21,642 bases of DNA. Source: UBA6244 sp041582875. GTDB taxonomy: Bacteria > Bacteroidota > Bacteroidia > Bacteroidales > F082. Of the stretch, positions 8,643-16,921 are shown one piece after another (within the stretch, counting starts at the first letter, position 1; each line of letters opens with the position of its first letter). The stretch covers positions 1 to 21,642 of the forward strand of contig JBFHGX010000056.1 of the NCBI GenBank assembly GCA_041582875.1. Reading direction: 5' to 3'. The position numbers and the translations under genes were made by a program. Under the pieces are notes generated by a model. The model did not search any database and was not told the DNA's origin. It saw nothing but the letters and a program-made list of their open reading frames with translations.

Positions 8643-9091
8643 TGCAAAACTACATTAACCAACTCATACAGGATTTCAATCTAGCAGAAGATGATCCGGT
8701 TGAAGAATTTGAGGCGGCCATGCTTGAAATCAAGGAGTCTAAACCAATACCTGCCGAATCAATTTTGGGGGTGAGTTATGAAGAACTACCTCCTGCTGAC
8801 AGAATGACTACAGAACAAACACAGTGTCTTTTAGAGGCCATGCTCAATGCGCTTTCTGCAAAAGGAACCAGCGTTTGCTTTCCCGGCAATGGAGTGCCTG
8901 TTGCTTTGGCATATAGTGAGTTGCGTGAACAGTTTAAAAAAGGTTTCCATACCATGCCAGGTTGGACTATCGATTTTTGTAGTGGATGGTGTCCCGATTG
9001 TGCCTTTGCGGATTATTGTACTTCAAAGGATGATACATGGACTACGGAAGAATTGGAAGCAGAGCGACGGCTGCAAGCCGGAGATCAATAG
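8642..9091 (+). CDS. Small four-cysteine protein of unknown function, csm-linked
   Basis: I cannot assign a known family. The 149-residue protein has a helical N-terminal half. Near the end is a cysteine cluster, C113-x3-C117-x2-C120-x5-C126 (FCSGWCPDCAFADYC), that could hold zinc or an iron-sulfur cluster. Two more Cys (62 and 79) lie upstream. The sequence ends in an acidic helix (TTEELEAERRL). Its ATG overlaps the csm5 stop codon in TAATG, so the two are probably made in step, and the TPR gene follows after 19 bases. That context suggests a partner or regulator of the Csm complex, but this is inference. It is too short for Cas4 and lacks a visible nuclease motif. Confidence 0.7.
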   Translation: MQNYINQLIQDFNLAEDDPVEEFEAAMLEIKESKPIPAESILGVSYEELPPADRMTTEQTQCLLEAMLNALSAKGTSVCFPGNGVPVALAYSELREQFKKGFHTMPGWTIDFCSGWCPDCAFADYCTSKDDTWTTEELEAERRLQAGDQ

Positions 9092-9110
9092 GTCTTAAAA
9101 TATTTGCACT

Positions 9111-10583
9111 ATGACTTCGCGAAAAGTAAACGAATTAAGGAAAAATGCTAAGTTTGATGAAGCTCTGGAACTGGCACTAGAGAACTTTGCCAATGATCCG
9201 GATAATGTTTGGAATAAAAGGGCTTTGGCATGGGTTCATTATGAGTTTTTGAAAAAAGCTCAAATCGAAAATAACCTCGATGACTACATTAAAAACCTAA
9301 AAGCGATTCGGTTATTGAAATTGTCGGATTCCGACACCATGTTGTTTGATTCATGTGCATGGTCAATAGGTAAATTGTTGTACCATTCTAAAAATGTGAG
9401 TCCTGAAAGTCTAGAAAATATTTTTAAAGTAATCGACACGTATCATTTCTCAAAACCTGGCGACTCATACTCTTTTTTGATGAAGTCTTTTAACACGCAT
9501 GCAAATGATTGGTCTGGTTTTGTTGAATTTACCAATTGGTGGGGGCTCGACAATTTTGAACAAAAAGACTATAAGAAATTTGACCTGGAAAATGGAAAGA
9601 AGATTCCTTCATTGGTAGAAAGTGTTTTTATTTCCATTTCGAAACAGCTTTTGAAGAGGAATAATTCCGATGAAATACAGCGATTTATCCCTGATATTAA
9701 GGGACTTTGTGCGAATCACAAAGATATGCAATACCCACCATATTACCTTGCAAAGTTGTTGCTGGTAATAGGAGATATTGAGGAGTTTTGGAAAATATTT
9801 CTGCCCTTTGCTCGTAAAAAACAAAAAGACTTTTGGGTTTGGGATTTATTGAGTGAAACATACGAACATGATTCAAAAGCGCATCTTGCCTGCCTTTGTA
9901 AAGCACTTGCTTGCGGTGCACCCGACAAATTCACGATAAACGTGAGAAATAAGTTGGCCGAATCATTGGTACACCGACAATTATTCAAGGAAGCCAAATA
10001 TGAATTTGAGATAATTATACAAACCAGAAAAAATGAAGGATGGTTTGTATCCGAAAAGCATCTGGCTTGTCAGAATTATATTTGGTGGAAATCAACAGAT
10101 TCGGTAAAAAGTAATTTGAGTTTTTACACAAAGTATATTCCTCTGGCCGAGAGTCTACTATATCAGGATATTCCTGAAGAACTGCTTGTGGTGGAACGTG
10201 TGAATGAAGCAAAAAAAGTAATTCATTTCGTGGTTTCGAAAACTAAATCAGGATGTATTTACTATGGGAACTTTAATATTTCACCAAATAGAGGAGATGT
10301 TTTCTCTGTACGTTTCAACTCTGTAAACCACCTTTCAAAGTCCAATTTCTATCAGGTAAAAAATCTCTCACTAAGCGAAAAACAAATGCCGGAGGAGGTT
10401 GCAAAAAATATATCAGGGATACTAACGGTTAAGCCAGGCAATAGTTTTGGGTTTGTACAAGATGTTTTTGTTTCTGACCAACTTTTGCAAGAGAACCAAC
10501 TAAAACACAATCAACATGTTGCCGGCATGGCTATTGTCAGGTTTAACAAATTAAAAAAAAACTTGGGGATGGAGTGCCATTAA
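9111..10583 (+). CDS. TPR-like helical repeat protein with a C-terminal cold-shock/S1-like domain
   Basis: Residues 1 to about 350 are helical repeats. The first, FDEALELALENFANDPDNVWNK followed by ALAWVHYEF, is close to the TPR consensus; later ones are degenerate. From about residue 365 the protein turns beta-rich. Residues 434-490 (ISGILTVKPGNSFGFVQDVFV, later GMAIVRFNKLKKNLGMEC) look like a small OB-fold of the cold-shock/S1 kind, which usually binds RNA. There is no CHAT protease, nuclease or CARF motif, so it is not the TPR-CHAT partner of type III-E. It lies between the csm5-linked Cys protein and card1, 20 bases from card1. An adaptor that binds RNA or the Csm complex is plausible but unproven. 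Confidence 0.72.
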   Translation: MTSRKVNELRKNAKFDEALELALENFANDPDNVWNKRALAWVHYEFLKKAQIENNLDDYIKNLKAIRLLKLSDSDTMLFDSCAWSIGKLLYHSKNVSPESLENIFKVIDTYHFSKPGDSYSFLMKSFNTHANDWSGFVEFTNWWGLDNFEQKDYKKFDLENGKKIPSLVESVFISISKQLLKRNNSDEIQRFIPDIKGLCANHKDMQYPPYYLAKLLLVIGDIEEFWKIFLPFARKKQKDFWVWDLLSETYEHDSKAHLACLCKALACGAPDKFTINVRNKLAESLVHRQLFKEAKYEFEIIIQTRKNEGWFVSEKHLACQNYIWWKSTDSVKSNLSFYTKYIPLAESLLYQDIPEELLVVERVNEAKKVIHFVVSKTKSGCIYYGNFNISPNRGDVFSVRFNSVNHLSKSNFYQVKNLSLSEKQMPEEVAKNISGILTVKPGNSFGFVQDVFVSDQLLQENQLKHNQHVAGMAIVRFNKLKKNLGMECH

Positions 10584-10603
10584 TCTGACGAAAACAATTA
10601 ATA

Positions 10604-11722
10604 ATGAGTAAGATACTGATCAATATACTAAGTGAGCAAAGTATTCCAAATTATCTGGCCATTAAGGAGCTCCAGCCTGATAAAGTGATTGCCCTTACTT
10701 CAAAGGAGTACGAATATCAGGTGGGTATTTTTGCCAACCTAACACAAGTGGAACACGCTAAATTAAAAGTAGATCCGTACAACCTGCAACAAAATAAAGC
10801 TGTATTACAAGTCCTTCTGGAAGAAATTAAAGAAGATGGAGAAATTGTAATCAACTATACGGGTGGGACAAAGGTTTTGGTTGTTTCGGTTATTCTTGAG
10901 GTAATGGTGTCGTCGAATCGGCAACTTTCTCTGGTTTATGTTAACAGCAAAAGCAATTTACTCGAGTTTTTATCTATCGATGAGAACAAAACAACAAATT
11001 CATCACAGCGAGAAATAAGTACGCGGATTCCATTGGCTGTTTACGTGGGACTTAAGAATGAAAAACTACTCAGTACATCGAATCTTATTCGGGCATACAC
11101 GGCTGATCGTTTCGAATTGTCAAGTGCGCTGTTACAAGATTGGGAATTGTCGGGAATATTTAACAACCAAAAGCAATATTTTGAAACAACAGGAAAAGGT
11201 TTGATTCCCAAATTAGTTTATGAGGTTACCACTCCAAAATATAAACTGAAATGGAATAAATCAGAGATGGAAGTAATAACCCGATTGAAGCAATATAGAT
11301 ACCCGCATAGCGATGGGGGTACGTATTTTGCCGGGATTTGGCTTGAAGAATATGTGTTTTATAAACTTCGGCAAAGCGACTATTTCGATGAGTTGCTTTA
11401 TGGTGTTAAATTTGACTACACTTCATTCGGTGAGCAAAAAACAGGAAAGAAACAAGTGTTTAAAAATGAGATTGATGTGGTGGTTGGGAGCGGTGCGAAA
11501 ACCATTTTTATCGAATGTAAATCCGGTAATGTAACCCAGGATCATGTTTACAAACTTAAAACCTTACGCGACCATTATCTAGGCACCTTTGGTCAGGCTA
11601 TTTTGGTGGCGCGTTTTAAGCCGGGTAAGCATATTATTGAAAAATGCAATGATGCAGGTATCCTTCTGGTTTCAGGTAAGGATATTCAGAATATTGATCA
11701 TATTGTTAATGAATTAATCTAA
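10604..11722 (+). CDS. card1: Card1/Can2-type CARF nuclease (DUF1887)
   Basis: This effector is switched on by cyclic oligoadenylate, cyclic tetra-adenylate in the studied members, and then nicks DNA and cuts RNA. Residues 1 to about 130 form the CARF sensor, with the ligand-loop motif INYTGGTK near residues 85-92. A small linker domain follows. The C-terminal PD-(D/E)xK nuclease begins at GIWLEEYVFYKL (Glu248/Glu249). Its active-site set continues with Asp291 in KNEIDVVV and Glu304-x-Lys306 in FIECKSG, so it should be catalytically competent. Its 372 residues match the Card1 length. It sits six bases before csx1, giving the system two effectors for one signal. Confidence 0.93.
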   Translation: MSKILINILSEQSIPNYLAIKELQPDKVIALTSKEYEYQVGIFANLTQVEHAKLKVDPYNLQQNKAVLQVLLEEIKEDGEIVINYTGGTKVLVVSVILEVMVSSNRQLSLVYVNSKSNLLEFLSIDENKTTNSSQREISTRIPLAVYVGLKNEKLLSTSNLIRAYTADRFELSSALLQDWELSGIFNNQKQYFETTGKGLIPKLVYEVTTPKYKLKWNKSEMEVITRLKQYRYPHSDGGTYFAGIWLEEYVFYKLRQSDYFDELLYGVKFDYTSFGEQKTGKKQVFKNEIDVVVGSGAKTIFIECKSGNVTQDHVYKLKTLRDHYLGTFGQAILVARFKPGKHIIEKCNDAGILLVSGKDIQNIDHIVNELI

Positions 11723-11728
11723 AAAGTT

Positions 11729-13057
11729 ATGGGAAGAAAAGTGTTTATTTCGGTGTTGGGTACAAATCATTACGTTGAAGCCAGGTATTATTGTGGGCTT
11801 AAACAAACTGGAAAAGAGTTGGTAACCAGATTTGTTCAGGAACAATTAATATCCAATATTTGCAAGCAATGGGGTAGGGAGGATAGAATTTTCATGTTGT
11901 TGACAGAAGATGCAAAAAAGAATAATTGGAAAAGTCCTGCTCAAAAAGGTAATAAAAAGGGTGAGTATATTGGTTTAGAAGAGATTGTTGCTTCAATTGG
12001 GTTGAATTGTAAATGTGAAGAGATCCCAATTCCAGATGGTTTTTCAGAATTAGAGATTTGGGAAATATTTGAGGAAACATTCTCAAGATTAAATGAATGT
12101 GATGAAATTTATTTCGATATAACTCACGCATTCAGGTCCATTCCAATGCTTATTATGGTTCTTATTAACTATGCAAAATTTTTAAAAAATGTTGAAATAA
12201 AGAGCATTTCATATGGTGCTTTTGAGAAATTAGGTCCTGCTTATAAGGTGGAAAATGAAATAGATGTTGAAAATAGATTTGTACCTATTACCGAGTTAAT
12301 AAGTTTTTCAGCTTTACAGGATTGGACAAATGCTGCCAATAATTTTATTAGTCTAGGAAATGCAGATAAACTCTATGAACTTGCAAAAAATGATATCAAA
12401 CCATTTGCTGTAGAATATAAAGGCGCCAATGAGAGCTTTAATAGCCTAAATCAAGTTATTAATAAGCTGCCTGATTTCATCTCAAATATTGAAACATGTC
12501 GAGGAATTGATATTGTGACAAATAACCTCGGTGCTTTATTAAATAAAAACCTAGATAATATCAACGAGCAGTTTATTTCACCTTTAAATCCAATACTAAA
12601 GAAAATTGAAGAAAAGATTTATCCTTTTAAAAATGAGAATAATTTGATTAATGGGTTCAATGCGGTTAGATGGTGTATAGATAACAATCTAATTCAACAA
12701 GGGTTTACTATTCTTCAAGAAAATATGATTTCACTAATTTTGGATGAAGTTCAGCTGGAAACAGAAAGCCTAATCAATCGAAATATAATTAGCGCTGCTT
12801 ATAAAATATGTACAAATAATATATTGGAAAAGGACTGGAAAGGCGATGCTAGAGAGCATCCCAGTATTACGATGAAAATTTTAAGTGAATCGTCTTTGAT
12901 TAATATTTTGGCCAAAGACTACAGTATAATTACAGACCTACGAAATGACATGAATCATTCAGGGTATCGAAATAATCCTGTGTCAGCAAAAAAATTAAAA
13001 AGTATTTTATCTGAAAGGTATTGCAGTGTTTTATCTAAAGTTAATCTGTTAAGCTAA
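11729..13057 (+). CDS. csx1: Csx1-family CARF-HEPN ribonuclease (TIGR02221/TM1812-like)
   Basis: Csx1 proteins are non-specific RNases activated by cyclic oligoadenylate. The N-terminal CARF domain starts KVFISVLGTNHY and includes IYFDITHAFRSIPMLIMVL, the DITHxFRS(I/L)P motif of the TM1812-like group. The C-terminal HEPN domain keeps the RNase motif R-x4-H at Arg405-His410 (LRNDMNHSG). At 442 residues it is of normal size. Its coding sequence is visibly richer in A and T than card1 upstream, which may point to a separate origin or a later exchange. It is the last gene of the interference run; a 256-base gap follows. Confidence 0.9.
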   Translation: MGRKVFISVLGTNHYVEARYYCGLKQTGKELVTRFVQEQLISNICKQWGREDRIFMLLTEDAKKNNWKSPAQKGNKKGEYIGLEEIVASIGLNCKCEEIPIPDGFSELEIWEIFEETFSRLNECDEIYFDITHAFRSIPMLIMVLINYAKFLKNVEIKSISYGAFEKLGPAYKVENEIDVENRFVPITELISFSALQDWTNAANNFISLGNADKLYELAKNDIKPFAVEYKGANESFNSLNQVINKLPDFISNIETCRGIDIVTNNLGALLNKNLDNINEQFISPLNPILKKIEEKIYPFKNENNLINGFNAVRWCIDNNLIQQGFTILQENMISLILDEVQLETESLINRNIISAAYKICTNNILEKDWKGDAREHPSITMKILSESSLINILAKDYSIITDLRNDMNHSGYRNNPVSAKKLKSILSERYCSVLSKVNLLS

Positions 13058-13082
13058 TCATTTATCAAATACGACATTTTAA

Positions 13083-13098
13083 ATACACATCCGTGTAT
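13083..13098. terminator. Weak hairpin after csx1, possible terminator
   Basis: ATACAC and GTGTAT pair around an ATCC loop 25 bases after the csx1 stop codon, within very AT-rich sequence. Only a short, interrupted T-run follows on the + strand, so termination here is a guess that rests mainly on its place at the end of the operon. Confidence 0.25.
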
Positions 13099-13254
13099 AT
13101 TTCCTAAAAAAAATAATACTTAAATACAGTTGCCGGATTAGAAGTTAAAAGTAGCCATTAAGTAGTACTAAAAAAAGACAAAATACTTCTGAAATACCGT
13201 TAAAACCATATCCATACCACAAATACACAAATAATGGATAAATGTCAACCGATA

Positions 13255-13273
13255 CCATTCGCGCATTCGTGGC
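13255..13273 (-). repeat. GxxExxY-flanking repeat, inverted copy
   Basis: CCATTCGCGCATTCGTGGC is the exact reverse complement of the unit found downstream of the GxxExxY gene. Together they bracket that gene as inverted repeats. A decayed forward copy (ACCACAAATACACAAATAA) can be seen at 13216-13236. Confidence 0.8.
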
Positions 13274-13313
13274 ATAAAAACGCTTATCCCCTATCAATTA
13301 AAATTAACACTAT

Positions 13314-13691
13314 ATGAAAGATTTAATATACAAAGATTTAACCTACGATATTTTTGGGGTCTGCATGGAAGTCCATAACAATCTGGGAGCAGGTTTTTTG
13401 GAGGTGGTTTATAAGGATGCGCTTGAATATGAGTTCAGAAACGCAGAAATTAATTTTGAAAGAGAGAAGGAGTACGTTGTTCAATATAAAGATGAAATAT
13501 TGCCGCATAAATTTTTTGCTGATTTTGTGGTTTATGACGGTATTATTTTGGAAGTGAAGGCCCTTTCTAAAGGTTTTTCAGATCAGCATATGGCCATGTG
13601 TATTAATTACTTAAAAGTTTCCGGGCTTCATTTGGCGTTGTTGGTCAATTTTGGAGAACCACGACTGAATTATAAAAGAATAGTGCTTTGA
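13314..13691 (+). CDS. GxxExxY family protein
   Basis: The namesake motif is present as Gly27-Phe-Leu-Glu30-Val-Val-Tyr33, preceded by the usual GVCMEVHNNLGAG. Asp70 in FFADFVVYDG and Glu80-Val-Lys82 in ILEVKAL form a D-ExK arrangement like that of PD-(D/E)xK nucleases, so a nuclease-like fold is likely. The cellular role of the family is not established. At 125 residues it is full length. It stands alone between the interference and adaptation blocks, with its own gaps on both sides. GGCCACGAATGCACGAATGG-type repeats flank it, as they often do in this phylum. It therefore looks like a passenger module rather than a CRISPR gene. Confidence 0.88.
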   Translation: MKDLIYKDLTYDIFGVCMEVHNNLGAGFLEVVYKDALEYEFRNAEINFEREKEYVVQYKDEILPHKFFADFVVYDGIILEVKALSKGFSDQHMAMCINYLKVSGLHLALLVNFGEPRLNYKRIVL

Positions 13692-13726
13692 TGCTTTAAG
13701 TCACGAATGTATGAGTGAATGCTTAT

Positions 13727-13940
13727 GGCCACGAATGCACGAATGGTATTTTGTGTAAAGTTATGGAGAAATGTTTGAGGCCACGAATCATGCCTCAGGC
13801 AGACAAGTTGCACAAATGGGAGAGTGAAATAATGATGGCCACGAATGCACGAATGGATTGTGATAAATGTACAGGTGTATGTTTGTTGTAGTTAATGTAT
13901 GAATGGAACTGAAATAATGATGGCCACGAATGCGCGAATG
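13727..13940 (+). repeat. Cluster of four GGCCACGAATGCACGAATGG-type repeats
   Basis: Units lie at 13727-13746, 13779-13819, 13837-13856 and 13922-13940. A more decayed one is visible near 13701. The second unit is split by about 20 bases containing GCCTCAGGC, a word common in dispersed Bacteroidota repeats. The fourth unit (GCGCGAATG) is the closest match to the inverted copy upstream of the GxxExxY gene. The rest of this 285-base gap is AT-rich and holds no gene. Confidence 0.8.
13858..13885 (+). promoter_or_regulatory. Candidate promoter of the adaptation operon
   Basis: TATGTTTG at 13878-13885 fully matches the Bacteroidota -7 consensus TAnnTTTG, with TTG 17 bases upstream at 13858-13860. 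Transcription would start near 13892, about 85 bases before the Csx20-like gene. It lies inside the repeat cluster, so the inserted module may have supplied this promoter. Confidence 0.4.
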
Positions 13941-13976
13941 ATTAAAGAATTTAACTCTAACTAAGAAGAAAGAATT

Positions 13977-14351
13977 ATGTTAATAAACTTTTCTAATCAC
14001 CCTTCAGTTAATTGGTCTGAAAGTCAAATAGCTATGGCCAAAAGTACTTTTGGTGCTTTGGTTGATGTGCCTTTTCCGGCCGTTGATCCTGGTGCTCAGG
14101 AGCGAGAAATTGATCAAATGGCCTTAGATTATTATTCAAGGTTAACCACCATGCTGGATGAATGTGCCAATGAGCCTTATGTTAATGCTGTTCACATTCA
14201 GGGTGAGTTCACCTTTGTGTTTCGGTTGGTTACATTACTGAAGGCTTCGGGTATACGGTGTATAGCATCTACTTCGAATCGTAATGTGGAATTCGAAGAG
14301 GGTGGAGAAAAATTGGTGAAGTTTGATTTTGTTGGTTTCCGTGATTATTAG
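13977..14351 (+). CDS. Csx20-like small protein, candidate cyclic-oligoadenylate ring nuclease
   Basis: The 124-residue protein starts MLINFSNHPSVNWS. It has a central strand-turn-helix HIQGEFTFVFRLVTLL (Gln75-Gly76-Glu77), then CIASTSNR at 95-102, and ends FVGFRDY. The QG(D/E)F, A(S/T)T and terminal FRxY elements match my memory of Csx20 and relatives, small CARF-superfamily proteins encoded near type III systems and thought to degrade cyclic oligoadenylate. If so, it would shut off Card1 and Csx1. It sits nine bases before the helicase gene, at the head of the adaptation operon and not beside the effectors. Family membership is by eye; relatives may also occur away from CRISPR loci. Confidence 0.55.
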   Translation: MLINFSNHPSVNWSESQIAMAKSTFGALVDVPFPAVDPGAQEREIDQMALDYYSRLTTMLDECANEPYVNAVHIQGEFTFVFRLVTLLKASGIRCIASTSNRNVEFEEGGEKLVKFDFVGFRDY

Positions 14352-14360
14352 GAATGGGTT

Positions 14361-15920
14361 ATGAAGAATACTGAAAATTATTATCCTTTTAAACTTACTG
14401 AAGAGCAGGAAGAGCTTGTAAAGCGGCTACTTGCTTTTATAAGATCAGATGAAAAAGTTTTCATACTAAAAGGTTATGCCGGAACGGGAAAGACGACCAT
14501 TATGCAGGGGCTGGTTAAGCTTTTTGGAGAACAGAAGAAACCTTTTGCCCTGATGGCTTCTACCGGAAGAGCTGCCAAAGTAATGAGCCAGAAAGCACGT
14601 TTTCCTGCTGCTACCGTACACGGAAGTATTTATGCCCTGCAAATTGTAGAACTACCCAAGAAGGATGAAAAAGCGGAGGAGGCCAATTACCGACTTACTT
14701 TCAGACTTAAAATGCCAAATTTTAACGAAAGGGTGGTTTATTTTGTGGATGAAAGTTCGATGTTAACCAACTCCTTACAGAGTGGAGGATCCATTGCTTT
14801 TGGCAGTGGCAGGTTGCTTGATGACCTATTTAAATTTGCAGGACAGGGAAAAGTGGTATTTATTGGTGATCCAGCCCAGTTACCACCGGTTAATTCAAAA
14901 TTTTCGGCTGCACTAAGCCGTGAATTTTTAACAAGCACGTTCGACCTGAAGGTAACCGGTTTTGAGCTCAAGCAAGTTATGCGTTATCGGCAAGATTCAG
15001 GCATGTACTACAACACGAGTTTACTACGTGAAGTAATCCTCTCTAACAGGTTTCCACCCTTGGCCATTAAGGCGCATGGTTTTGATGATATTCAGGTTTA
15101 CAAACACGACAATGATTTGGTTAGTAAGTATTACGAGGTTATTAAAACCATTGGTGTTGATTCGGCGATATATATCACCTTATCGAACAAGCAGGCTGCA
15201 TTGGTAAACAATAAAATACGCGCCCATTTATGGGGATATAAAAACACTGCATTTTTGAAGTCAGGCGAATCGTTAATGGTAGCACGAAATAATTATCTAT
15301 ATGGGCTTAATAATGGCGATTTAACTGTAGTAGATAACATTGAAAATGAAGGAATAAAGAAAGCCGGTCTCGAGTTTCGATATATAACCATTAGTGTAAC
15401 GGATCCTGATCCGGAAAAGGGCCAGATATTAAAGCGGGTATTGATTAATGTGGATTTGCTTTCGTCGAATAACAGAGATTTAAGTGCCAGTCAGGATACG
15501 GAATTGCTGCAAAATTATTTTGGGCGCATGCGTGTTATTGCCACTGAAATATGGGAATTGCTTAACCAGGTAACAGATGTAGAAAAGCGCCGATCCATTT
15601 TGGGTGAAAAGATAAAAAGGTTTGATATCAATTTGGATGTTGATTCAGTGATAGAAAAAGCCCCATCGAAAAAATCCCTTATAAAATCCATTGCTTACGA
15701 CAACATGCAGACAGATCCATACCTAAACGCGTTGCGGGTAAAATACGGATATGCCATTACGTGTCATAAAGCCCAGGGCAGTGAATGGCCAGAAGTATTT
15801 ATTCACATGGAGCGGTCGATGTTTTATTTTGACAAAGAGAATCAATACCGTTGGGCTTATACCGCTTTAAGCAGGGCCGAAAAAAAGATTCATCTGTTGA
15901 ACAATCAATGTTTATATTAA
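14361..15920 (+). CDS. RecD/Pif1-like superfamily 1B DNA helicase, cas1-linked
   Basis: This is a DNA-dependent ATPase and probable 5'-3' helicase. Walker A is GYAGTGKTT at residues 38-46 (Lys44), Walker B is FVDESSM with Asp130-Glu131, and motif III is GDPAQLPPV at 169-177. The C-terminal UvrD_C_2-like part has CHKAQGSEW at 468-476 and the arginine motif TALSRA at 502-507. At 519 residues it is a compact, complete member without the extra RecD2 N-terminal domain. It is 9 bases after the Csx20-like gene and 10 before cas1. That suggests it helps make or process DNA for spacer capture, though this is inference; the family also has general repair roles. Confidence 0.88.
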   Translation: MKNTENYYPFKLTEEQEELVKRLLAFIRSDEKVFILKGYAGTGKTTIMQGLVKLFGEQKKPFALMASTGRAAKVMSQKARFPAATVHGSIYALQIVELPKKDEKAEEANYRLTFRLKMPNFNERVVYFVDESSMLTNSLQSGGSIAFGSGRLLDDLFKFAGQGKVVFIGDPAQLPPVNSKFSAALSREFLTSTFDLKVTGFELKQVMRYRQDSGMYYNTSLLREVILSNRFPPLAIKAHGFDDIQVYKHDNDLVSKYYEVIKTIGVDSAIYITLSNKQAALVNNKIRAHLWGYKNTAFLKSGESLMVARNNYLYGLNNGDLTVVDNIENEGIKKAGLEFRYITISVTDPDPEKGQILKRVLINVDLLSSNNRDLSASQDTELLQNYFGRMRVIATEIWELLNQVTDVEKRRSILGEKIKRFDINLDVDSVIEKAPSKKSLIKSIAYDNMQTDPYLNALRVKYGYAITCHKAQGSEWPEVFIHMERSMFYFDKENQYRWAYTALSRAEKKIHLLNNQCLY

Positions 15921-15930
15921 AAGAAGAATT

Positions 15931-16914
15931 ATGGAACTTGTTTTAAACACTTTTGGAACCACTTTGGTAAAAGAGAATGGAAATTTATTGGTGATTCATA
16001 AGGATGGTAAACAGGCCATACCAATGGATAAACTGAAAACTATACTGATAAGTAAGGGTGCAAAACTTAGTTCTGATGCAGCCTTACTGGCAATAGAAAA
16101 CGAAATTGAAATACTATTTGTGGACAATAGTGGCACACCTCAAGGCCGATTGTGGAGTGTTAAATACGGATCAGTGTCAACAATTCGGCGAAAACAGCTC
16201 GACTTTACCCTTTCGCCCCAAGCGGTGGAATGGATAAAAGAAATTATTTTTCAGAAGCTTGATAATCAAGCAGCTTTACTTTTTTCTTTAGCTCCCATTG
16301 ATTGGGAATTTCAATCAAGTTTAGATAAAGCACTGAATAAAATTAATGATTATAAAATCAAAATTAAATCTGCCAAGGCAAGTGTCATTAGCGAAATCGC
16401 CCCAAGTTTACGAGGTTGGGAAGGAGCTGCTTCAAGATTATATTTTGGGATTATTAATATGATGCTACCTTCCAATTATCAATTTGAGGGTCGCACACAA
16501 CATCCGGCCACAGATGTATTTAATTGTTTACTTAATTATGGTTATGGTATACTATATGGTAAGGTTGAAGGCGCATTAATTAAAGCTGGTTTAGATCCAT
16601 ATGTGGGTGTAATGCATCGCGAAGACTACAATCGACCGGTGATGGTTTTTGATGTTATTGAAATCTATCGGGTTTGGATTGATTATGTGGTGATAAAACT
16701 GGTACAACAAGAGGTGATCAATGCTGATTGCTATTCAATAAAAGAAGATGGTTCATATTGGCTTGAAGGCTTGGGAAAACGCATTCTTATTCAGTCGGTA
16801 AATGATTATTTCGATGAAGTAGTTATGATGGGCGGAATCAACCGGAGTAGAGCCAATCACATTGGACTCTTTGCTCAAAAGTTAGCCACTAAAATGATGA
16901 AATTAAAATTGTAA
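15931..16914 (+). CDS. cas1: Cas1 spacer integrase
   Basis: Cas1 joins new spacers to the leader-proximal repeat, working as a complex with Cas2. The N-terminal beta domain (LVLNTFGTTLVKENG...) and the helical catalytic domain are both complete over 327 residues. The metal-binding set is Glu164 in LRGWEGAASRLYF, His229 in VGVMHREDYNRP, and Asp241 (with Glu244 nearby) in VFDVIEIYR. There is no reverse-transcriptase or Cas6 fusion, so direct capture of RNA spacers is not suggested. It is flanked by the helicase gene (10 bases) and the primase-like gene (7 bases). Confidence 0.96.
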   Translation: MELVLNTFGTTLVKENGNLLVIHKDGKQAIPMDKLKTILISKGAKLSSDAALLAIENEIEILFVDNSGTPQGRLWSVKYGSVSTIRRKQLDFTLSPQAVEWIKEIIFQKLDNQAALLFSLAPIDWEFQSSLDKALNKINDYKIKIKSAKASVISEIAPSLRGWEGAASRLYFGIINMMLPSNYQFEGRTQHPATDVFNCLLNYGYGILYGKVEGALIKAGLDPYVGVMHREDYNRPVMVFDVIEIYRVWIDYVVIKLVQQEVINADCYSIKEDGSYWLEGLGKRILIQSVNDYFDEVVMMGGINRSRANHIGLFAQKLATKMMKLKL

Positions 16915-16921
16915 GGGTATC

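Noticed and set aside
9111..10583. TPR protein as a TPR-CHAT (type III-E-like) protease partner
   Set aside because: No CHAT/caspase His-Cys motif is visible, and the C-terminus is a small beta-rich domain.
15931..16914. Spacer capture from RNA through a Cas1-linked reverse transcriptase
   Set aside because: Cas1 is not fused to a reverse transcriptase and no reverse transcriptase gene is in the window; the neighbour is primase-like.
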